64,000 nucleotides of DNA, taken from assembly GCA_021234155.1 (NCBI GenBank), contig JAJEKV010000014.1:7831563-7895562 (forward strand), given 5' to 3'. This document shows, piece after piece, positions 1 through 12,945 of this stretch (positions within the stretch are counted from its first letter, which is position 1; each line of letters opens with the position of its first letter). Both the position numbers and the translations under genes were made by a program. The DNA is from Isoetes taiwanensis. Taxonomy: Eukaryota; Streptophyta; Lycopodiopsida; Isoetales; Isoetaceae. Under the pieces are notes generated by a model that made no database searches, had not been told where the DNA came from, and saw only the letters and a program-made list of their open reading frames with translations.

Positions 1-1887
1 CTTTGTTTTGAGTTGCATTGTTCTTGTTCTCGACTTCGCTAACGAGAGAAAAGCTGAAAAAGCAAAGCTTGAATGCAGAGTTTTATTCAAAAATTGAATT
101 AAGGATAGTTTTGGTCGGGGGTGCTCCTTTTTGTGTAAATTAACGGGGTTCAGGAAAAAAAAGTGGGAATGGAATGAGTCCCACTTTAATTAAATACGAC
201 TTTTGTAAACATTTTTTTAAAGTATATGTTTGAAAATGTATTTGGTAACTAGCATTGGAATGGCTGAAAGGGCTAAATTAGTTGAACAGCGGAATTGTAG
301 TGATAGTTGGTTGTATAAGGCATGCGAAATTGTAGTGATAGTTTGTTGTATAAAAAAAAATGCTACTTAAAAAAAAGGAAAACCATTTCCTTTGGATTAG
401 TCTCTCATCCTTATATTGTTGGAGGCCTCGAGGGAGACTTCGGCTCCTTTTCTCTTTGGAACATACTACTTTTTTGCTACCACCATTTATGCAGTCATTG
501 AGTTTTGCAAAGAGTTTATTAAATACAAAGACCTTTGTGATATCCTTATCTCTGCTTACGAGCTCATGATGCAAAAATCTCATATTTGGATTGGGTTATT
601 TATTCTTGGGACATGCAGTCAATACCTTCAATAAATTTCACAAACTTGATGCTCCTATAGATCACGAGAGCTCTTGGATCTACTAGAAATGGGAGCGAGA
701 GGGCATGCTATTATAAATCTATTTAAGTTCCAGGCTCAAAACTTGATTGTAGTACCATTCTGTGTTTGAACATGTAGGCTTATGGGTTCTAACCTTGAAG
801 AAAGGAATGTTCTGTTTACTAAATTAGGTTTATTCGGAGACATATCCCACGTATGGAGCCTGATATTTTAAACTCATCCAGAATATACAAGGGAGTTCTC
901 TATTTAATGGATTAAGAGGAGTGCACATGTCTATTGCATCATCTTTCCTTCCATTCTTCTTTTTAGTTTATTCCTTTGTTCAGCGACAACTAAGAATGCG
1001 ATTCTTTAACATGAAAGCCACAATAAGGTAAACAAAGCAGATGATTGTGGTTCATTTTCTGTTGATTTTCATGTGCGGGCAAACCATTCTTATCTTTAAG
1101 TAGGCTTTAGGCTTCTTTGTATCTATATGATCTTTTACAATGAAAGCACTAAACATAGAATTAATATCTACAAAGGCAAAGGTCAAAGAAACATTTTTGC
1201 AATAAACTTCATGCCCAAAATTGGCACTACATTGTGCTCTATTTAGTGTTCAGTCATCCAACAAAGTAAAGAAAATTCCCTTGCATACCGAGGAGGCTAG
1301 AAACTATCAACTTGCCTTATATCGGCAATACATAGGTCCTCTTTTCCATTAGCTAGTGAAGCTCTAAAGCAAGATAAATTGGAAATGTAGAATTGCTAGT
1401 TGTAGATCTAGGCAACCTTATTCATTGTTTCTCATGCCTTCCAACTTATCTCGGATCCCATTTCTTTTTTGCCAAGTTTAGTTTATTTGATTTCTATATT
1501 AATATACATTTGCCTTTATAATTGTATGAAGATGGATCGCATTAGAAACTAAGTCAATTATAAAAGTAAATATATAAAGCGGGGATTTTATAGGAATAAG
1601 TTACAAGTTCTTTGTTTGCCCGGATTTTATAGCATTTTGTCCCCACCGTGTTATCTTGAAGATCATTTGAATTTTTGACTTCTATTTGTCATGCTATTTA
1701 TTTATGAAAAGTTTTTGCGATATATTTTCTTCAATATCACATGGTATACACCTTTTGAGGATTGGAAAATCACCTTCTATACAGGTACAAAAATCATGTT
1801 GATTATGAGATTGATGAACACTAGCTTCTTGCAACAAAAATCTACTTTGAATCAAATTTCTAGTTGTTTCTTTAGGAAAAGCTATCA
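1..1887. other. Non-coding stretch, no gene seen
   Basis: AT-rich sequence in which only short chance ORFs occur, none with a recognisable domain. A single degenerate relative of the palindrome common at 56.8-63.9 kb may lie at 26-50 (TTCTCGACTTCG followed by a broken right arm). A segment near 177-205 is the reverse complement of one near 52,355-52,378, suggesting a shared dispersed repeat. Nothing else can be supported. Confidence 0.5.
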
Positions 1888-2060
1888 GATCCTGTGGCGT
1901 TCCTAACCGGCATGCCTTAACCAAGCTGGGCAAAAAACCGTCTAGACGTTTATGAGTAGTCGCTTTTACCCATTTATGCCGGTGTCTCGGGAACGCCACA
2001 CAGGCACATTCAAGGTTCAAATAGTCGAGCAGTCTACCATGGGCCCGTTACAGTCTCTCC
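1888..2060 (+). repeat. Direct repeat, copy 1 (~175 bp)
   Basis: This block and 14,146-14,335 are direct copies: both run from a GTGGCGTTCCTAACC-like start, through GTTTATGAGTAGTCGCTT and CAGGCACATTCAAGG, to ACCATGGGCCCGTTAC. They lie on either side of the rearranged chromovirus, about 12.2 kb apart. They probably belong to an older, degenerate retroelement into which the chromovirus copies inserted. No coding potential is seen. Confidence 0.7.
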
Positions 2061-3619
2061 CACTAGAACTATGCTCGTCCTCGAGCATCCAAGGCTATAC
2101 CATGTCACAATGATTACCAAGTCTTTGCAAATTACCCATGTATATAGGCACCCATGGAGACTCGAACTTCGAGACACCGCTCGATACCAAGCGTGGCGAG
2201 CCTCTTTGAGTTGACCCTCCGGCAACTTCGGGATCTTGTCAATCTTGTGCTAATTCTAGGTTGGCGTGACAAACAATTGATGATGGTGAAGAATTGAATC
2301 TTCCTTTTTGCATAGTTGAAACTTAAACCATTCCTAGATATCCATCCTCAGCGAGATACAATATAATTCCCACTATCCATCAAGAATACAAATTCAAAGG
2401 ATGTACTATCCATAATACTCTCAATGTATATGCATAAACACTGCTAAGCAAGCTAAACCAAAGCTTTCTAACTCCAGATCACAACCACGATCCTCGGTTA
2501 CATTGTTGTTGTGCTGCGCATAACCTTTGCCTTGCTTGTTCTTTGCACATGAACTCAATGGGGTTAGTCCTCGTGACTAAGTGGGGATCCACTGAATGTC
2601 ATTGCATGCGGAAATACTACGGAAATCTTGGATAAGCACAAAACAGGGGACGGAAAATCCGGCGAATGCGATGCTAAAACAATGACAACATAATCCAAGG
2701 AAATACCAAACAAGAACATGAAGCAATGACATAGTAAAAATACCAAACCATCATGACACATAGCTCCGGGACAATGGGAAGCTCGGCCGACCCTACATGC
2801 GAGGCCTGTTAGCAGAGAGAAATGCCGGCCGGCTCACATTAGAGCCCCATTGCCCGGAGTTGGTGGGGTGAACCTCGTATGTGCATACCCTTCCCCCCAC
2901 ATCGTATTTTGGAGGACCTCTTACCATGGAGTCCGCGGAGGTGGCGTAGAATCTGATCAAGGGGAAACTACGCCCGGTGTCCGCGAGCACAAGAATACCC
3001 CGAGAGAATCCGCGGATGAACATGAGCATGCCGAAAGCAGCCTAGGCCACCAGAACCTAGAAGTCCGGCCCAGGAGGTTCAATCGACATAATCAAATACC
3101 AAGACAACGATTGGAACAATGCAAAGACCATAACATGTGATGTTCATTACAATATTTACTAAACATGTGCCTAGATCTTGCCATTGTCGAGGGCTGCTTA
3201 TACAATCTAACCATGCGAAGTAGCTAACTCATTGGTGAAGATCATGATCACAATCCAAGCGGGGACTGTCATTGATGTAGCTCAATACCTATATGATCGT
3301 TACATTAACATCTTCTATAATGCAAAACTTACCTCAAAATCATCCTCCCATGAGGAATACAAGCGTTTCATAATGTTTATACTTTGAATCCATTAACTAT
3401 GATGCTCTGGATAAAATACAATGTAACAACTTGGAAACCTACAGTTATGCTTTCGGACTAGCGATTACTTCATGCTATAGCCACATTCAAAAACAAGCTT
3501 CACATGGCTCTCCTTGTACCAATGTGGACCCATCTCAATCTCAATAATCCTTGATGTGGGATGATCGCTTATTCCCATTTCAAGATCCACTTGTGAACTT
3601 GATTTGAAATCCTTGATGT
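2061..3619. other. Repeat-derived non-coding DNA
   Basis: No credible gene. Parts resemble the sequence at 13,190-13,950 in the same orientation but in a different order (an AAACAATGAC/AACATGAA-rich stretch, a GAGCTCGG..CCGACC block, a TTACAGTCTC block followed by GGTGAAGAAT). This fits fragments of a second LTR-type repeat family. Confidence 0.35.
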
Positions 3620-6470
3620 TGTAACAAACCCGGGGGACTTAGATTGTGTCCGTATTAATTTGTATAGAGCACAATGGTATCGTCCATGGGTGTGTTGAGC
3701 GCCATTTAAATCTAAATAAAAACTTTAGCTAAGGTAACTTAAAACCTTAATAAATTGAATGTTAAAAGTGTAAGCACCTTAAAAATAGGGGAAAGAATCG
3801 TGGAGCTGCCATAGCGGGAGGATTCCGCTTGAGATGCATGCCAAATCACCATCTGGCTGATCACAGGATGGATCACATAAGTGTTCTTCCAAGTGTTCTT
3901 AAGGCAAGGGTATATAAGAAATAGAGGAGTTGGTAGGATGGGCAAAAAGGAGGAGGAAAGAGAATCGGTTGGGCTGATCAAATTGGAAGCGAGCAAAGGA
4001 AAACAAGAGTCAAAGCTAAACTTCGGGTGGGGATTTGATTTAAGTATTGATTTTTGGCACGATTGGGGTCGGATTGTGTGAAACTTGATCCTTGAAGCAT
4101 AGATGCCGGTGGCTTGTGATCGAAATCGATTATATCAAGAATCCTTATTGTGAATCTGCTTGTTTAATTGCTATGTTCATCTAAAACCAGAAGACCACGA
4201 TGGAAATCGGCCTTCAAAACCCGTGAAATCCAAGCTCTGCAACCCATTTGGGGAGAAACTATCATCTTGCTTGTGGCCATCTTTGCATTGAACTCATCCT
4301 CACGATCCTCCTTCTCACTCGAGTCCGATCCTTGTGATCCTTTTAGCTGGTAAATCTATCTTGGAGGAAAACCACGGTTGGGAGCTTATAGATCCAGAGA
4401 CCGGCCCAGCCAAAAGGGGGCGCTGTTGGCCCATGAACTATTCTGAGGGTTTTCTATTTGTTATTGCATGGGGATACGGTGGGGTATCCCCGGACCATTA
4501 AAAAACTTATTATAAAAGTTAAACCTTAAAACTTTTTAAGTTGTTTATAAGTTAAAGCTTAAGACCCTTAAGTTGTCTACAAATTGTAGTACCTCTACCA
4601 ACCCGCTAGGCAAATAAACCTCATGAGACCAAGATGCCATTGAATGTTGTTGCCGGTCAAAGTATTAGGGAAAAAAGAATCGCCTAGCTAATATATGATC
4701 TTGGGATGTCTATGTGTGCATTTAAGATTGCTCTATCATTATGAATGGGGGTATGGGGCATCTTCTAATTGTATTATGTATGCGAGATGGTATTATGGAT
4801 GTAGTGCACTTGTATCAAGAATGTTGTGCATTTGCATACAGCCCACCTTCTGGGTGGGGTGGGGTGGCGTGTAACTCAAGATCCGTGCGGATGGCCTGGC
4901 GGATGAGTTGAGTCTAGACGTCTGAGATGGGAGAGTGGTCTCCTTGGGGTGCGCCACCCAAGGATTGCAGCTTGGCATATAGTATGCATGGAAAATGGTA
5001 GTCATAGAATGTACTAACCTTGGGGGAGTATCAGCGTGCCGGGTAAAATCACGTATTATTGTTATTTTTATTGTTATGCATGAATTTGATGATCCCCAAT
5101 GTCCCTCCCACTTAGTCCTTGTGGACTAACCCGATGTTCTTTGTGTTGTAAGATGGCGCGTCCACGGAAGCCCGATTGTGTTGAACCTAGACTCTTTTGT
5201 TACTTGGTGGTTCAGCGAGGCGAAACTGAGCGGCTTTAATGTCTAAGGGGCGAGTTCACGAGATCCTAATATCTTTGTTTAGGGGGGTTGTATTATGCGC
5301 AAAAGCAACCCAGTTGAGGCCCAAGACAGGAGGCGGATGGGCCGATCTTGGGGAGCTAGCTGGCGACTCCTTCTGGGAGTCCTTTGTTAAGAGCCTCTCA
5401 CACTCTAACAATAAAGCAACAACTAAACCTAAAAGCGTGGCGTTAACTAAACCTAAAGCGTGGCGGTAATTTTGAACTTACCTCTGAATTGTCAACCATT
5501 AGAGTATGCATCATTCATAGGTGCAAAGTCTCCAAAGCCACCATGTCCTACAAGTTGGATGCAAAACTAAAGCTTAAGGAAATGGTATTCAAGGCAACAA
5601 AATACTTTTGTACAAGGAATGGAAACAAGCAACGTGAAACACAAATATCATGATGGGAAGAAATAAATGCTACAAAATATGGTGACGAAATGGCTTTTCT
5701 ATTCATTCACAAAATGTCAAGTACAACAAGAATTCGGCACAATAACTTTGGCACAACCACTCGTGATTTCCATAACAAATCACCTTTTTTATATCTAGAT
5801 CTTTGCCAATACTTCCAATGCTTCCAATGTATTTGTCAATCAATGAGAATCTTGCCTCCAGACAAACCAAAGTTAACTGGCCCGTAAGTCACCAAATCCT
5901 TGTTCCAAGATTCTATTTTCATTCTTATTCTAACTTCTAACATGTACTTTAAAACTAAATCATTATATTTGTAAACGTTCAAGTCCATATGGTGGACATT
6001 TTTATTGCAATTTTTTAGCCCAACATTTAACATTTTATTGAGTAAAGCATAAAAACTCAACTATGAAAACTTAGAAATAATGTTTAAGTCTTTTTGTCTT
6101 TTTGAAAATAATTCAGTCTTTTTCCTGCAGAGCTACGACGAGCTCTTTTAAAGCGACTCGAAGTGCCGGATCTTTGATATGCTTTCGTTGTCAATGTTGT
6201 TTTCTTCATGTGTGCCCAATTGGTTATCGGTCACTTGGGGAGGGAAGATCAAAGGGCCAATTAGTCATGGGTGTGGGGTGGCCTTGGGGTTTTTGTATAT
6301 TATGGGTGTGTATGGTGATATGGGAGCAATGTGAGTTTTCAAAGCATGTGTGGCCTTGGGCCTATATATGTAAACGATTTGATTGTAACCAAACTTGATC
6401 AATGAAAGTAAACAATTTGATTGTCTCTATTAAGCATTATTTAGTGCAGCGGCCTATTGGGGGCTGGGTC
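3620..6470 (+). repeat. LTR of Ty3/gypsy chromovirus, plus-oriented copy
   Basis: The copy starts TGTAACAAACCC, a common plant LTR beginning. It carries a TATA-like GTATATAAG at 3,908 on the plus strand. Its sequence matches the reverse complement of 10,975-12,945 over nearly its whole length. Shared blocks include the region around the TATA box, TTAGACATTAAA and the terminal ATTGTAACCAAACTT..ATTGTCTCTATT. Homology continues about 25 bases past the LTR end (CGGCCTA..GGGGCT) and stops near 6,470. There the minus-strand integrase/chromodomain reading frame begins. For a minus-strand element this LTR points the wrong way. Confidence 0.75.
5356..6222. other. ~0.85-kb segment absent from the other LTR copy
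   Basis: Aligning the two LTRs by eye, this stretch of the left LTR has no counterpart in the right one (gap near 11,240-11,275). The 9-base word CTTGGGGAG occurs at 5,347-5,355 and again at 6,234-6,242, so it could be a target-site duplication of an insertion. No terminal inverted repeat or transposase is visible, and a deletion in the right copy is an alternative. Confidence 0.4.
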
Positions 6471-7800
6471 GTTTCGATGTCCTCATGAGTTATGGGGAAA
6501 TGTGGGATATAACTTTTGAACTTGTCGGCATCTTCCCATGTCATCTTCTTCTTGCGGATATCACGCCCATTGCACTAGTATTTTTCGATGAGTGCGATTC
6601 CTCGGTACCCTAGTATCAACTTCGCAAAATTGCTTGAGGCTTTCTTGTGAGTGTCTCTTCTCTTGCAACCAAGTTATCTGTGGCGGGATATGTGATGGAT
6701 CTTGAGATACTGCGTAAGTTACTAACATGGAATACATTATGGACCTTGGCGTCAATGGGCAATTCCAAGCGGTTGTTAAACTTCAATGTGCCACCTTGGG
6801 GTTAATCTTCAACACCATATCATTTTCCGGAATTCTAAAGGTCTTCTCGTTTATCAGCATATTGTTTTGTCCGGTTACGTGTTTTTGTAATATTTTTGTC
6901 AAATAGTGTGGAGCTATGTCCCAATATCCTCTCCCATAGTGCGGAACAAATCATTTTACCTTTGCCGGACTACCAAGTCGAGGGATATGGGTATTCTTGC
7001 CCATATCTTTGCTTCAAATGGGCTCATCTTTATCTGGAATCTTGATATGTATTGTTTGTAGAAAACTCAACCAAGTAGGGATAAGATTCCCCAGGGTATC
7101 TTGGATGTTCGGGGAACATACATCCAGACATGTTTCGACAACCCGATTAACTCTTTCAACTTGACCATCGGTTTGAGGATGATATACCGTACTCATCCTT
7201 AATTGGGTTCCAACCTCGTGGAATAAGGCTTGCCAAAACTGGCCAACAAAGCGCTGTGTCGTGATGCGACCACGATAACCTTAGGCATACTATCGCATTT
7301 TAATATATCCTTAATGAAAATCTTAGAAAATGCTCTGCAAAGATGGCCGTGATTTTGGTTGGCATAAAGTGGGCTTGCTTGGTGAGGAGCGATCCATTAC
7401 TACATAGATGGAATCATATCCCGCTTTCGTGTCTTAGGCAATCCCACAATAAAATCCATACCTATACTCTCCCATTTTGTATCGGGAATATCTAACTTGG
7501 TACCAATTCCCCTGGAACCTTTTGGTGAGAGGCTTTCACCTTCGGCATAGTAAACATATCGGCCCACATAGCTTAAGATTTCCTTCTTCATGCTAGGCCA
7601 AAAGAACGCTTTTGCGGACCTTGCGAAAAGAGTTTTCTGAACTCCTGGATGATCGATCACTGGACTATCATGAGCTTCTTTCATAATCTGTTGTTTTGAG
7701 CTCGACATTATCTGGTATACACAATGAAAGTGTGGTAGAATAACTTGATGCTTCAATCTTATAAGGATTCTTGTTTTCCCCTTGCTCAAGTGCTGCTACT
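6438..7800 (-). pseudogene. Chromovirus integrase with C-terminal chromodomain, frame-broken
   Basis: On the minus strand, 7,789-7,400 encodes the integrase zinc-binding part (HDSPVIDHPGVQKT followed by FFWPSMKKEILSYVG) and the start of the catalytic core (WESIGMDFIVGLPKT). At 7,196-7,014 come MSTVYHPQTDGQVERVNRV and a continuation. From 6,755 down to 6,480, VDTRVPRNRTHRKILVQW and MTWEDADKFKSYIPHFP form the chromodomain-type tail. The fragments lie in different frames and single-base gaps separate them. Integrase inserts element cDNA; the chromodomain targets chromatin in the chromovirus clade (established for the family). The frame ends in sequence shared with the LTR end at about 6,440. Confidence 0.8.
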
Positions 7801-7999
7801 ACTTATAGGTCGGAAATAAGAATCCTTATCAATCCCATTGAGATTATTATTGTCCCATTGGCATTAGCAACACTAATAGTGGCACAAAGATGATCATCGA
7901 GACAAACGATCTCTGAATTACATTATCTTTCCCAGGCTGATACATTATGGTGAGATCATACTCTAAGCAGCTGATTTGCATCCATAGTTTCGCGATTAT

Positions 8000-8340
8000 T
8001 TAGCCGAGGCTACGTCGGGAAATACTTTTAAGACTCGGGATGATCACTTCTTTGAGGAGAAATTTTCTACCCAAAAGATAATGCCTCCATAACTTTAAGG
8101 CATGCACAATTGCAAGCATTTCCAAATCATGGGTTGGGTAATTGCGTTCAGCAGGATTAAGTTTCTTTGATGCATACGCACACACATTTGGCCATCTTGT
8201 AATAAAGCACATCCAATCCCGATTACGAGGCATCGATTTATCACACAAAAGTCCCGCTTCATAGATGGAATCTTTAAAATGGGTGCATCGCGTCGGGGCA
8301 TCTTTTAAGATTTTGAAACATACCTCGACCATTGGAATGC
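8000..8340 (-). pseudogene. Chromovirus RNase H domain
   Basis: The minus-strand frame contains [46 protein letters not shown] in pieces, the typical Ty3/gypsy RNase H signature: a self-made-substrate phrase, then the [11 protein letters not shown] box, then A-L-K-x-W-R-H-Y-L. It lies between RT (higher coordinates) and integrase (lower coordinates), as expected for a minus-strand gypsy pol. It degrades RNA in the RNA-DNA hybrid. The domain is partial and in two overlapping frames. Confidence 0.8.
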
Positions 8341-8449
8341 TAAATCTTTTGAAGTAGGGTGGTCAATGGAGCTTTCTGGAAAAATGATTTACAAGCTTGC
8401 GACAATATTGACTAATCCTATGAATGCTTTCGGATTTCCCTTCTGAGAT

Positions 8450-9125
8450 TGAGGTTTGCGGCCATTCTTGTATAGTTTTACTTTTGCGGGATCTGGCTCA
8501 ATTTCTCTTGTTGGAGACAACATAGCCTAAATAAATCAATGCTCTTGAGCAAAAGCTGCATTGGAAAGCTACCATAAAGCTTATGTTGCCTTAAAAGCTT
8601 TAAAACCGGCGCCAAATGTTCAGCGATGCTCTTCAAGTGTTTTGGAATAAATCGAGGAATATGGGCCGAAAAACACAAGCACAAATTGGTCAAGGTGGGC
8701 CCGAAAATATCATTCATAAGCCTCATAAAAAAGTGGCTGGTGCATTAGTAAGCCCCAAATGGCATTTACCACAAATTCATAATGGCCATATAGGTTAGCG
8801 CGGGTTTTAGGGATATCACGTTTTTAATCGATCCGGGGCGGTAGATCGGGATGCAAGTCAATTTTGAAAAGAACTTGCTGCCACTAGTAATTGATCAAAT
8901 AGATCATCCACTCGTGGCAAAAGCGTAACCATTCTTGATGGTTTCTGATTTAATAGCCTATAGTCTACACCTAAAGCCTTGAGACTTCATCCTTCTTTTA
9001 CAAATAAGGCAGAGCTCCAAAAATGGAGATGTGCTAGGCCTAATAAAGCCTTGCTCTACCAATTCTTCAAGCTGCTTTTTTTAAGTTATGCCATCTCTAC
9101 CACATTAAAGTGATAAGGAGGTCAT
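8450..9125 (-). pseudogene. Chromovirus reverse transcriptase, degenerate
   Basis: The minus strand carries MRLMNDIFGPTLTNL and HLAPVLKLLRQHKLYGSF, the conserved segments before and after the catalytic loop of Ty3/gypsy RT. The loop itself, where F/Y-x-D-D is expected, reads through VFFGPYSS instead, so the catalytic aspartate pair is not visible. Upstream parts (8,800-9,120) are recognisable only weakly. The enzyme would copy element RNA into cDNA; this copy looks inactive as given. Confidence 0.7.
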
Positions 9126-9639
9126 GGCGAAGGTGGTGCGCACCGAAGCTCTTATAATATTGTGATTCACCTCACCTAAAGGGGAGAGCTCGTTAACTTG
9201 TCGTGAAACACGTCCCTCAATTCTTCTAACGCCTCTGAATAGCTTTTGGAACAATAGTTTTCGCATTTTCAGCTTTACTTATCATTCCAACATACATGAT
9301 TCCTCCTTGCGCCAAATAAGCGCTTTGCCTCGCCGAGTCAACACCAAGGCCCGAGGAGCATAGGGCTACTACCCAACTCTTGATAGAACCATTTGACAAG
9401 GTGCAAAGGACAACCTTGCCTTTATAATCATGTAGGCCCCCACGGCCTTCAACCACCTACATTCCAAGAATTAAATCGTGACTTACCAAGATCAAGGACT
9501 TCAAAGTTAGTATGAAACTTTATCCTACGTAGTTTAAAGTCAAAGCGAGGGGCACAAATCCATCCGACATCTTTTAATCCACCATATCGCTATAACTCCA
9601 GGATCTAGGATTCCGGGCAATGACATTCAAAAACCATCC

Positions 9640-9730
9640 CGAAAGCAACCAATCTAGGCTAAATAAAATTGTGTGTGCTACCACTTATCAAATTAGAAAT
9701 GGAAAGGTTAAGGCCTGTCAAATGATACGG
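9640..9730 (-). pseudogene. Chromovirus aspartic protease motif
   Basis: The minus-strand sequence at about 9,675-9,700 reads L-I-S-G-S-T-H-N-F-I in one frame, matching the gypsy protease active-site box (normally D-S/T-G-A/S-T-H). The aspartate is displaced by a single-base frame slip. It lies between the zinc knuckle and RT, as expected. The rest of the domain is not readable with confidence. Confidence 0.55.
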
Positions 9731-9959
9731 GTAGATGGATAACGCGGTGGCAAATATACTTTCGGCGGGATCTCCACCAATGGCGTATGCACGCATATCC
9801 GTCTTTGCTCCTGCTTCCTCCAATGTATTTGCTTTTAGTCACGGGCCTCTCCTCCAGTCAGAGTATTCGGGGTCCATCAACACTTGGTACTTTCGTTATT
9901 GGCCTATTCAGGTCTCCCCGATTCCACTACTAGCTTTGCGGTCGCATTGCCCCTATTTT

Positions 9960-10968
9960 GCCACTTTCTAGGACAAGCGAGCTGAAATATGCCCGGCTTT
10001 TTTACAATAATAACACAAGCTTTACCGGTAGCGTTCTGCTCCTGAACTCATTCGGTTTAGTTCATTTGACGCCTCTCTTGAGTAGGGCGTGTATTTCCCG
10101 GTATCTCCGAAGCCGCAAAAGATCTCTCTCTCTCTACGCTTATGAGGGTACTCCTTTTGGGTGGTTTCCTCCTCGGCTTTTGGTGATCCGACTGCGGACT
10201 TGTTCTTTGAACTTGGAGGCCGAATAGCTTCTTCCAAAGCGGGATAGGTTACCCCTCAACCAACAAAGTCAACTTCCGGCTTGAGCGAATAAACTTGTCG
10301 ACTAATTGCGCCACCGTCATAGTGGGTCCAGTATGGTTTGCAATGCCCTAAATGCATTGGCGTATACTTCTCTTTGTATCCTCTTGAACCAAATTTTGAA
10401 ACTTATTCATGCTGCTCTAGCTCAAACCAGTGGTAAATAATGGGTTTAAATGCTACCTTGAAGGTACTCACGTGATCTGGCTCGAGGAAGAAGGTAGTTA
10501 GCCTTCTTATACTCTTCCCACCGGATCTTGGAGGTCGATTAATAGCATATCGGCAATAGTTGCCTTTAATAGGTCGGAAGTTTTCTTAACTTGAAAATAA
10601 ACTCGATCCTTTCAACCAAGCATCGGCATCCTGCGCTGCGGTATCTTTACCACTAAAAGGTCTCCATCTTGATTGCTTTAGAACCTTGTTGACCTCATCA
10701 AGGTCAGCATCCTTAATGACAAGCTTCAGCATTGCATGGTGGCAGGCTAGCTTTGCACGATGGCTGCCAAAATTTGCTTTCGATTATCGTAGGAGCAGTG
10801 CCACTTCCGACTCACGACTACATTATCATTGTTTCGGAGCATCACCTTCAACCCACGGAAAATAGCGGCAATGGTTATATTCCATAAAACAACCCTACTT
10901 TCGGGGAGACTTCTTAAGTTTCTAACCCTTAATTCCCGCGGCGAAGGTTGTCGGAACTTTGGGCTCAT
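9960..10968 (-). pseudogene. Chromovirus gag with CCHC zinc knuckle
   Basis: At about 9,968-10,020 on the minus strand there is a C-x2-C-x4-H-type zinc knuckle (K-K-x-G-H-I-S-A-R core), spread over two frames by a one-base slip. Upstream, to 10,968, are short minus-strand frames in the position of gag, for example the one starting MSPKFRQPSPREL at 10,968. They are too broken for a full capsid domain to be read. Gag would package element RNA. Placement directly after the minus-oriented LTR (10,975-12,945) is correct for a 5' LTR-gag junction. Confidence 0.6.
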
Positions 10969-10974
10969 TACTAA

Positions 10975-12945
10975 TCCGAAGCGGACCTAGCCCCTTGGCC
11001 CTAGGCCGTGACTAAATAACGCCTGGGGAATAGAGACAATCAAATGGATTTTACTTTCATTGACCAAGTTTGGTTACAATCAAATCGTTTACATATATGG
11101 GTCTAAGGCCACACATGCTTTGAAAACTCACATTGCTCCCCATATCACCATACACACTCATAATATACAAAACCCCAAGGCCACTCCGTCACCCATGTCT
11201 AATTGGCCTTTGATCTTCCCCTCCTCGGAAGTGGCCAGGGGAGGAGTACTTGAGCTACCCTGGGAAGACTCTCCCATCAGTCTCAGAGTCTTGGGCCTCA
11301 ATGCAGGGTTGCCTTTGCGCCTCAATACAACTCCCTAAACAAAGATATTAGGATCTATTCAAGCCGCTCCTTAGACATTAAAAGCATTTCGGCCTTAGTC
11401 TCGTTGAACCACCAAGTAACAAACAAAGAGTCTAGGTTCAACACAATGGTAACTTCGGGGCGTGCCATCTTACAACCACCGGCAAACATCCGGGGTTAGT
11501 CCACAAGGACTAAGTGGGGGAGGGACATTGGGATCATCAAATTCATGCATAACAATAAAATAACAATAATATGTGATTTACTCAGTGCGTTGATACTCCC
11601 TCGCAACCATTTTCCATGCATACTATATACAAAGCGTAATCATGGGTGGCGACCCCAAGGAGACCACTCTCTCCATCATGCGTCCGGGGCTCAACTCATC
11701 CGTCGGGGCCATGCGCCGGATGCGGAGTTCTGACCACCCACCCCTCAGAAGGTGGGCGTTGCATGCAAATGCACAACATTCTTGATACAAGTGCACTATA
11801 TCCCATAATACCATCTCGGATACATAATACAATTCCGTAAGATGCCCCCATACCCCATTCATATCTTAAATGCACACATAGACATCAAGCATCATATACT
11901 AGCTAAATGATTCTTTTCCCCTATCTTTGGATTGGCAACAACATTCAATGGCATCTTGGTCTCATGAGGTTTATTTGCCTAGCCCGGGTTGGTAGAGGTA
12001 CTACAATTTGTAGACAACTTATGGGTCTTAAGCTTTAACTTATAAACAACTTAAAAAGTTTTAAGGTTTAACTTTAAAATAAGTTTTAATAGTGCGGGGA
12101 TACGGACCACAGTATCCCGATGCAATAACAAATAGAAAACCATATGTAACAGTTCATTGGGCACCAACGGCCCCTTTTTGGCTGGCCGACCGGATCTCTA
12201 AGCTTCGCCCCAACCAGGGTTTTCCTCAGAAGATAGATTTACGAGGCGAAAAGGATCACAAGGATCGACTTCAGTGAGAAGGAGGAGGATGAGTTCAATG
12301 CAAAGATGGCCACAAGCAAGATGGCGGTTTCTCAGAGTGAAATGGGTTCTGAGCTTGGATCCACGGGTTTTTGAAGAGCCGATTTTCATCGGGAGTCTTG
12401 GGTTTTAGATGAACATAGCAATTAAACAAGCGGGGATTCACAATAAGGATTCTTGATATAAGCTGGATTCTGGATCTGCATGGCATCTATGCTTGAAGGG
12501 CGGTTCGCACAATCGGGTTCACATAATCCGACCCCAATCAATCCGAGTTTAGCTTTGGACTCTTGTTTTCCTTGATACGCTTCAATTTGATCAGCCCAAC
12601 CGATTCTCTTCCTCCTCCTTTTTTTGCCCATCCGGCCCGACTCCTCTATTTCTTATATACCCTTGCCTTAAGAACACTTGGTAGGATCCCATCGGGATCG
12701 GGGCGGATGGTGATTTGGCATGCATCTATAAGCGGAATCCTCCCGCTATGGCAGTACGATTCTTTCTCCCCTATTTTTAAGGTGCTTACACTTTTAACAT
12801 TCAATTTATTAAGGTTTTAAGTTACCTTAGCTAAAGTTTTTATTTAAATTTAAATGGCGTCCCCAACACACCCATGGGCGCTACCACTATGCTCTATACA
12901 AATTAATACGGACACAATCTAAGTCCACTGGGTTTTTCCACGGAT
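10975..12945 (-). repeat. LTR of Ty3/gypsy chromovirus, minus-oriented copy (5' LTR)
   Basis: This is the reverse complement of the left LTR. On the minus strand it runs from about 12,945 (terminal TG start mutated) past a TATA-like GGGTATATAAG near 12,660 to ATTGTCTCTATT..TTTAGTCA near 11,000. Gag and pol follow on the same strand, so this LTR has the expected 5' position. A convincing primer-binding site (TGGTATCAGAGC type) is not visible immediately after it. Confidence 0.75.

Noticed and set aside
10022-10237. Opposite-strand and overlapping frames around the zinc knuckle as separate genes
   Set aside because: They are explained by frame slips within gag of the chromovirus.
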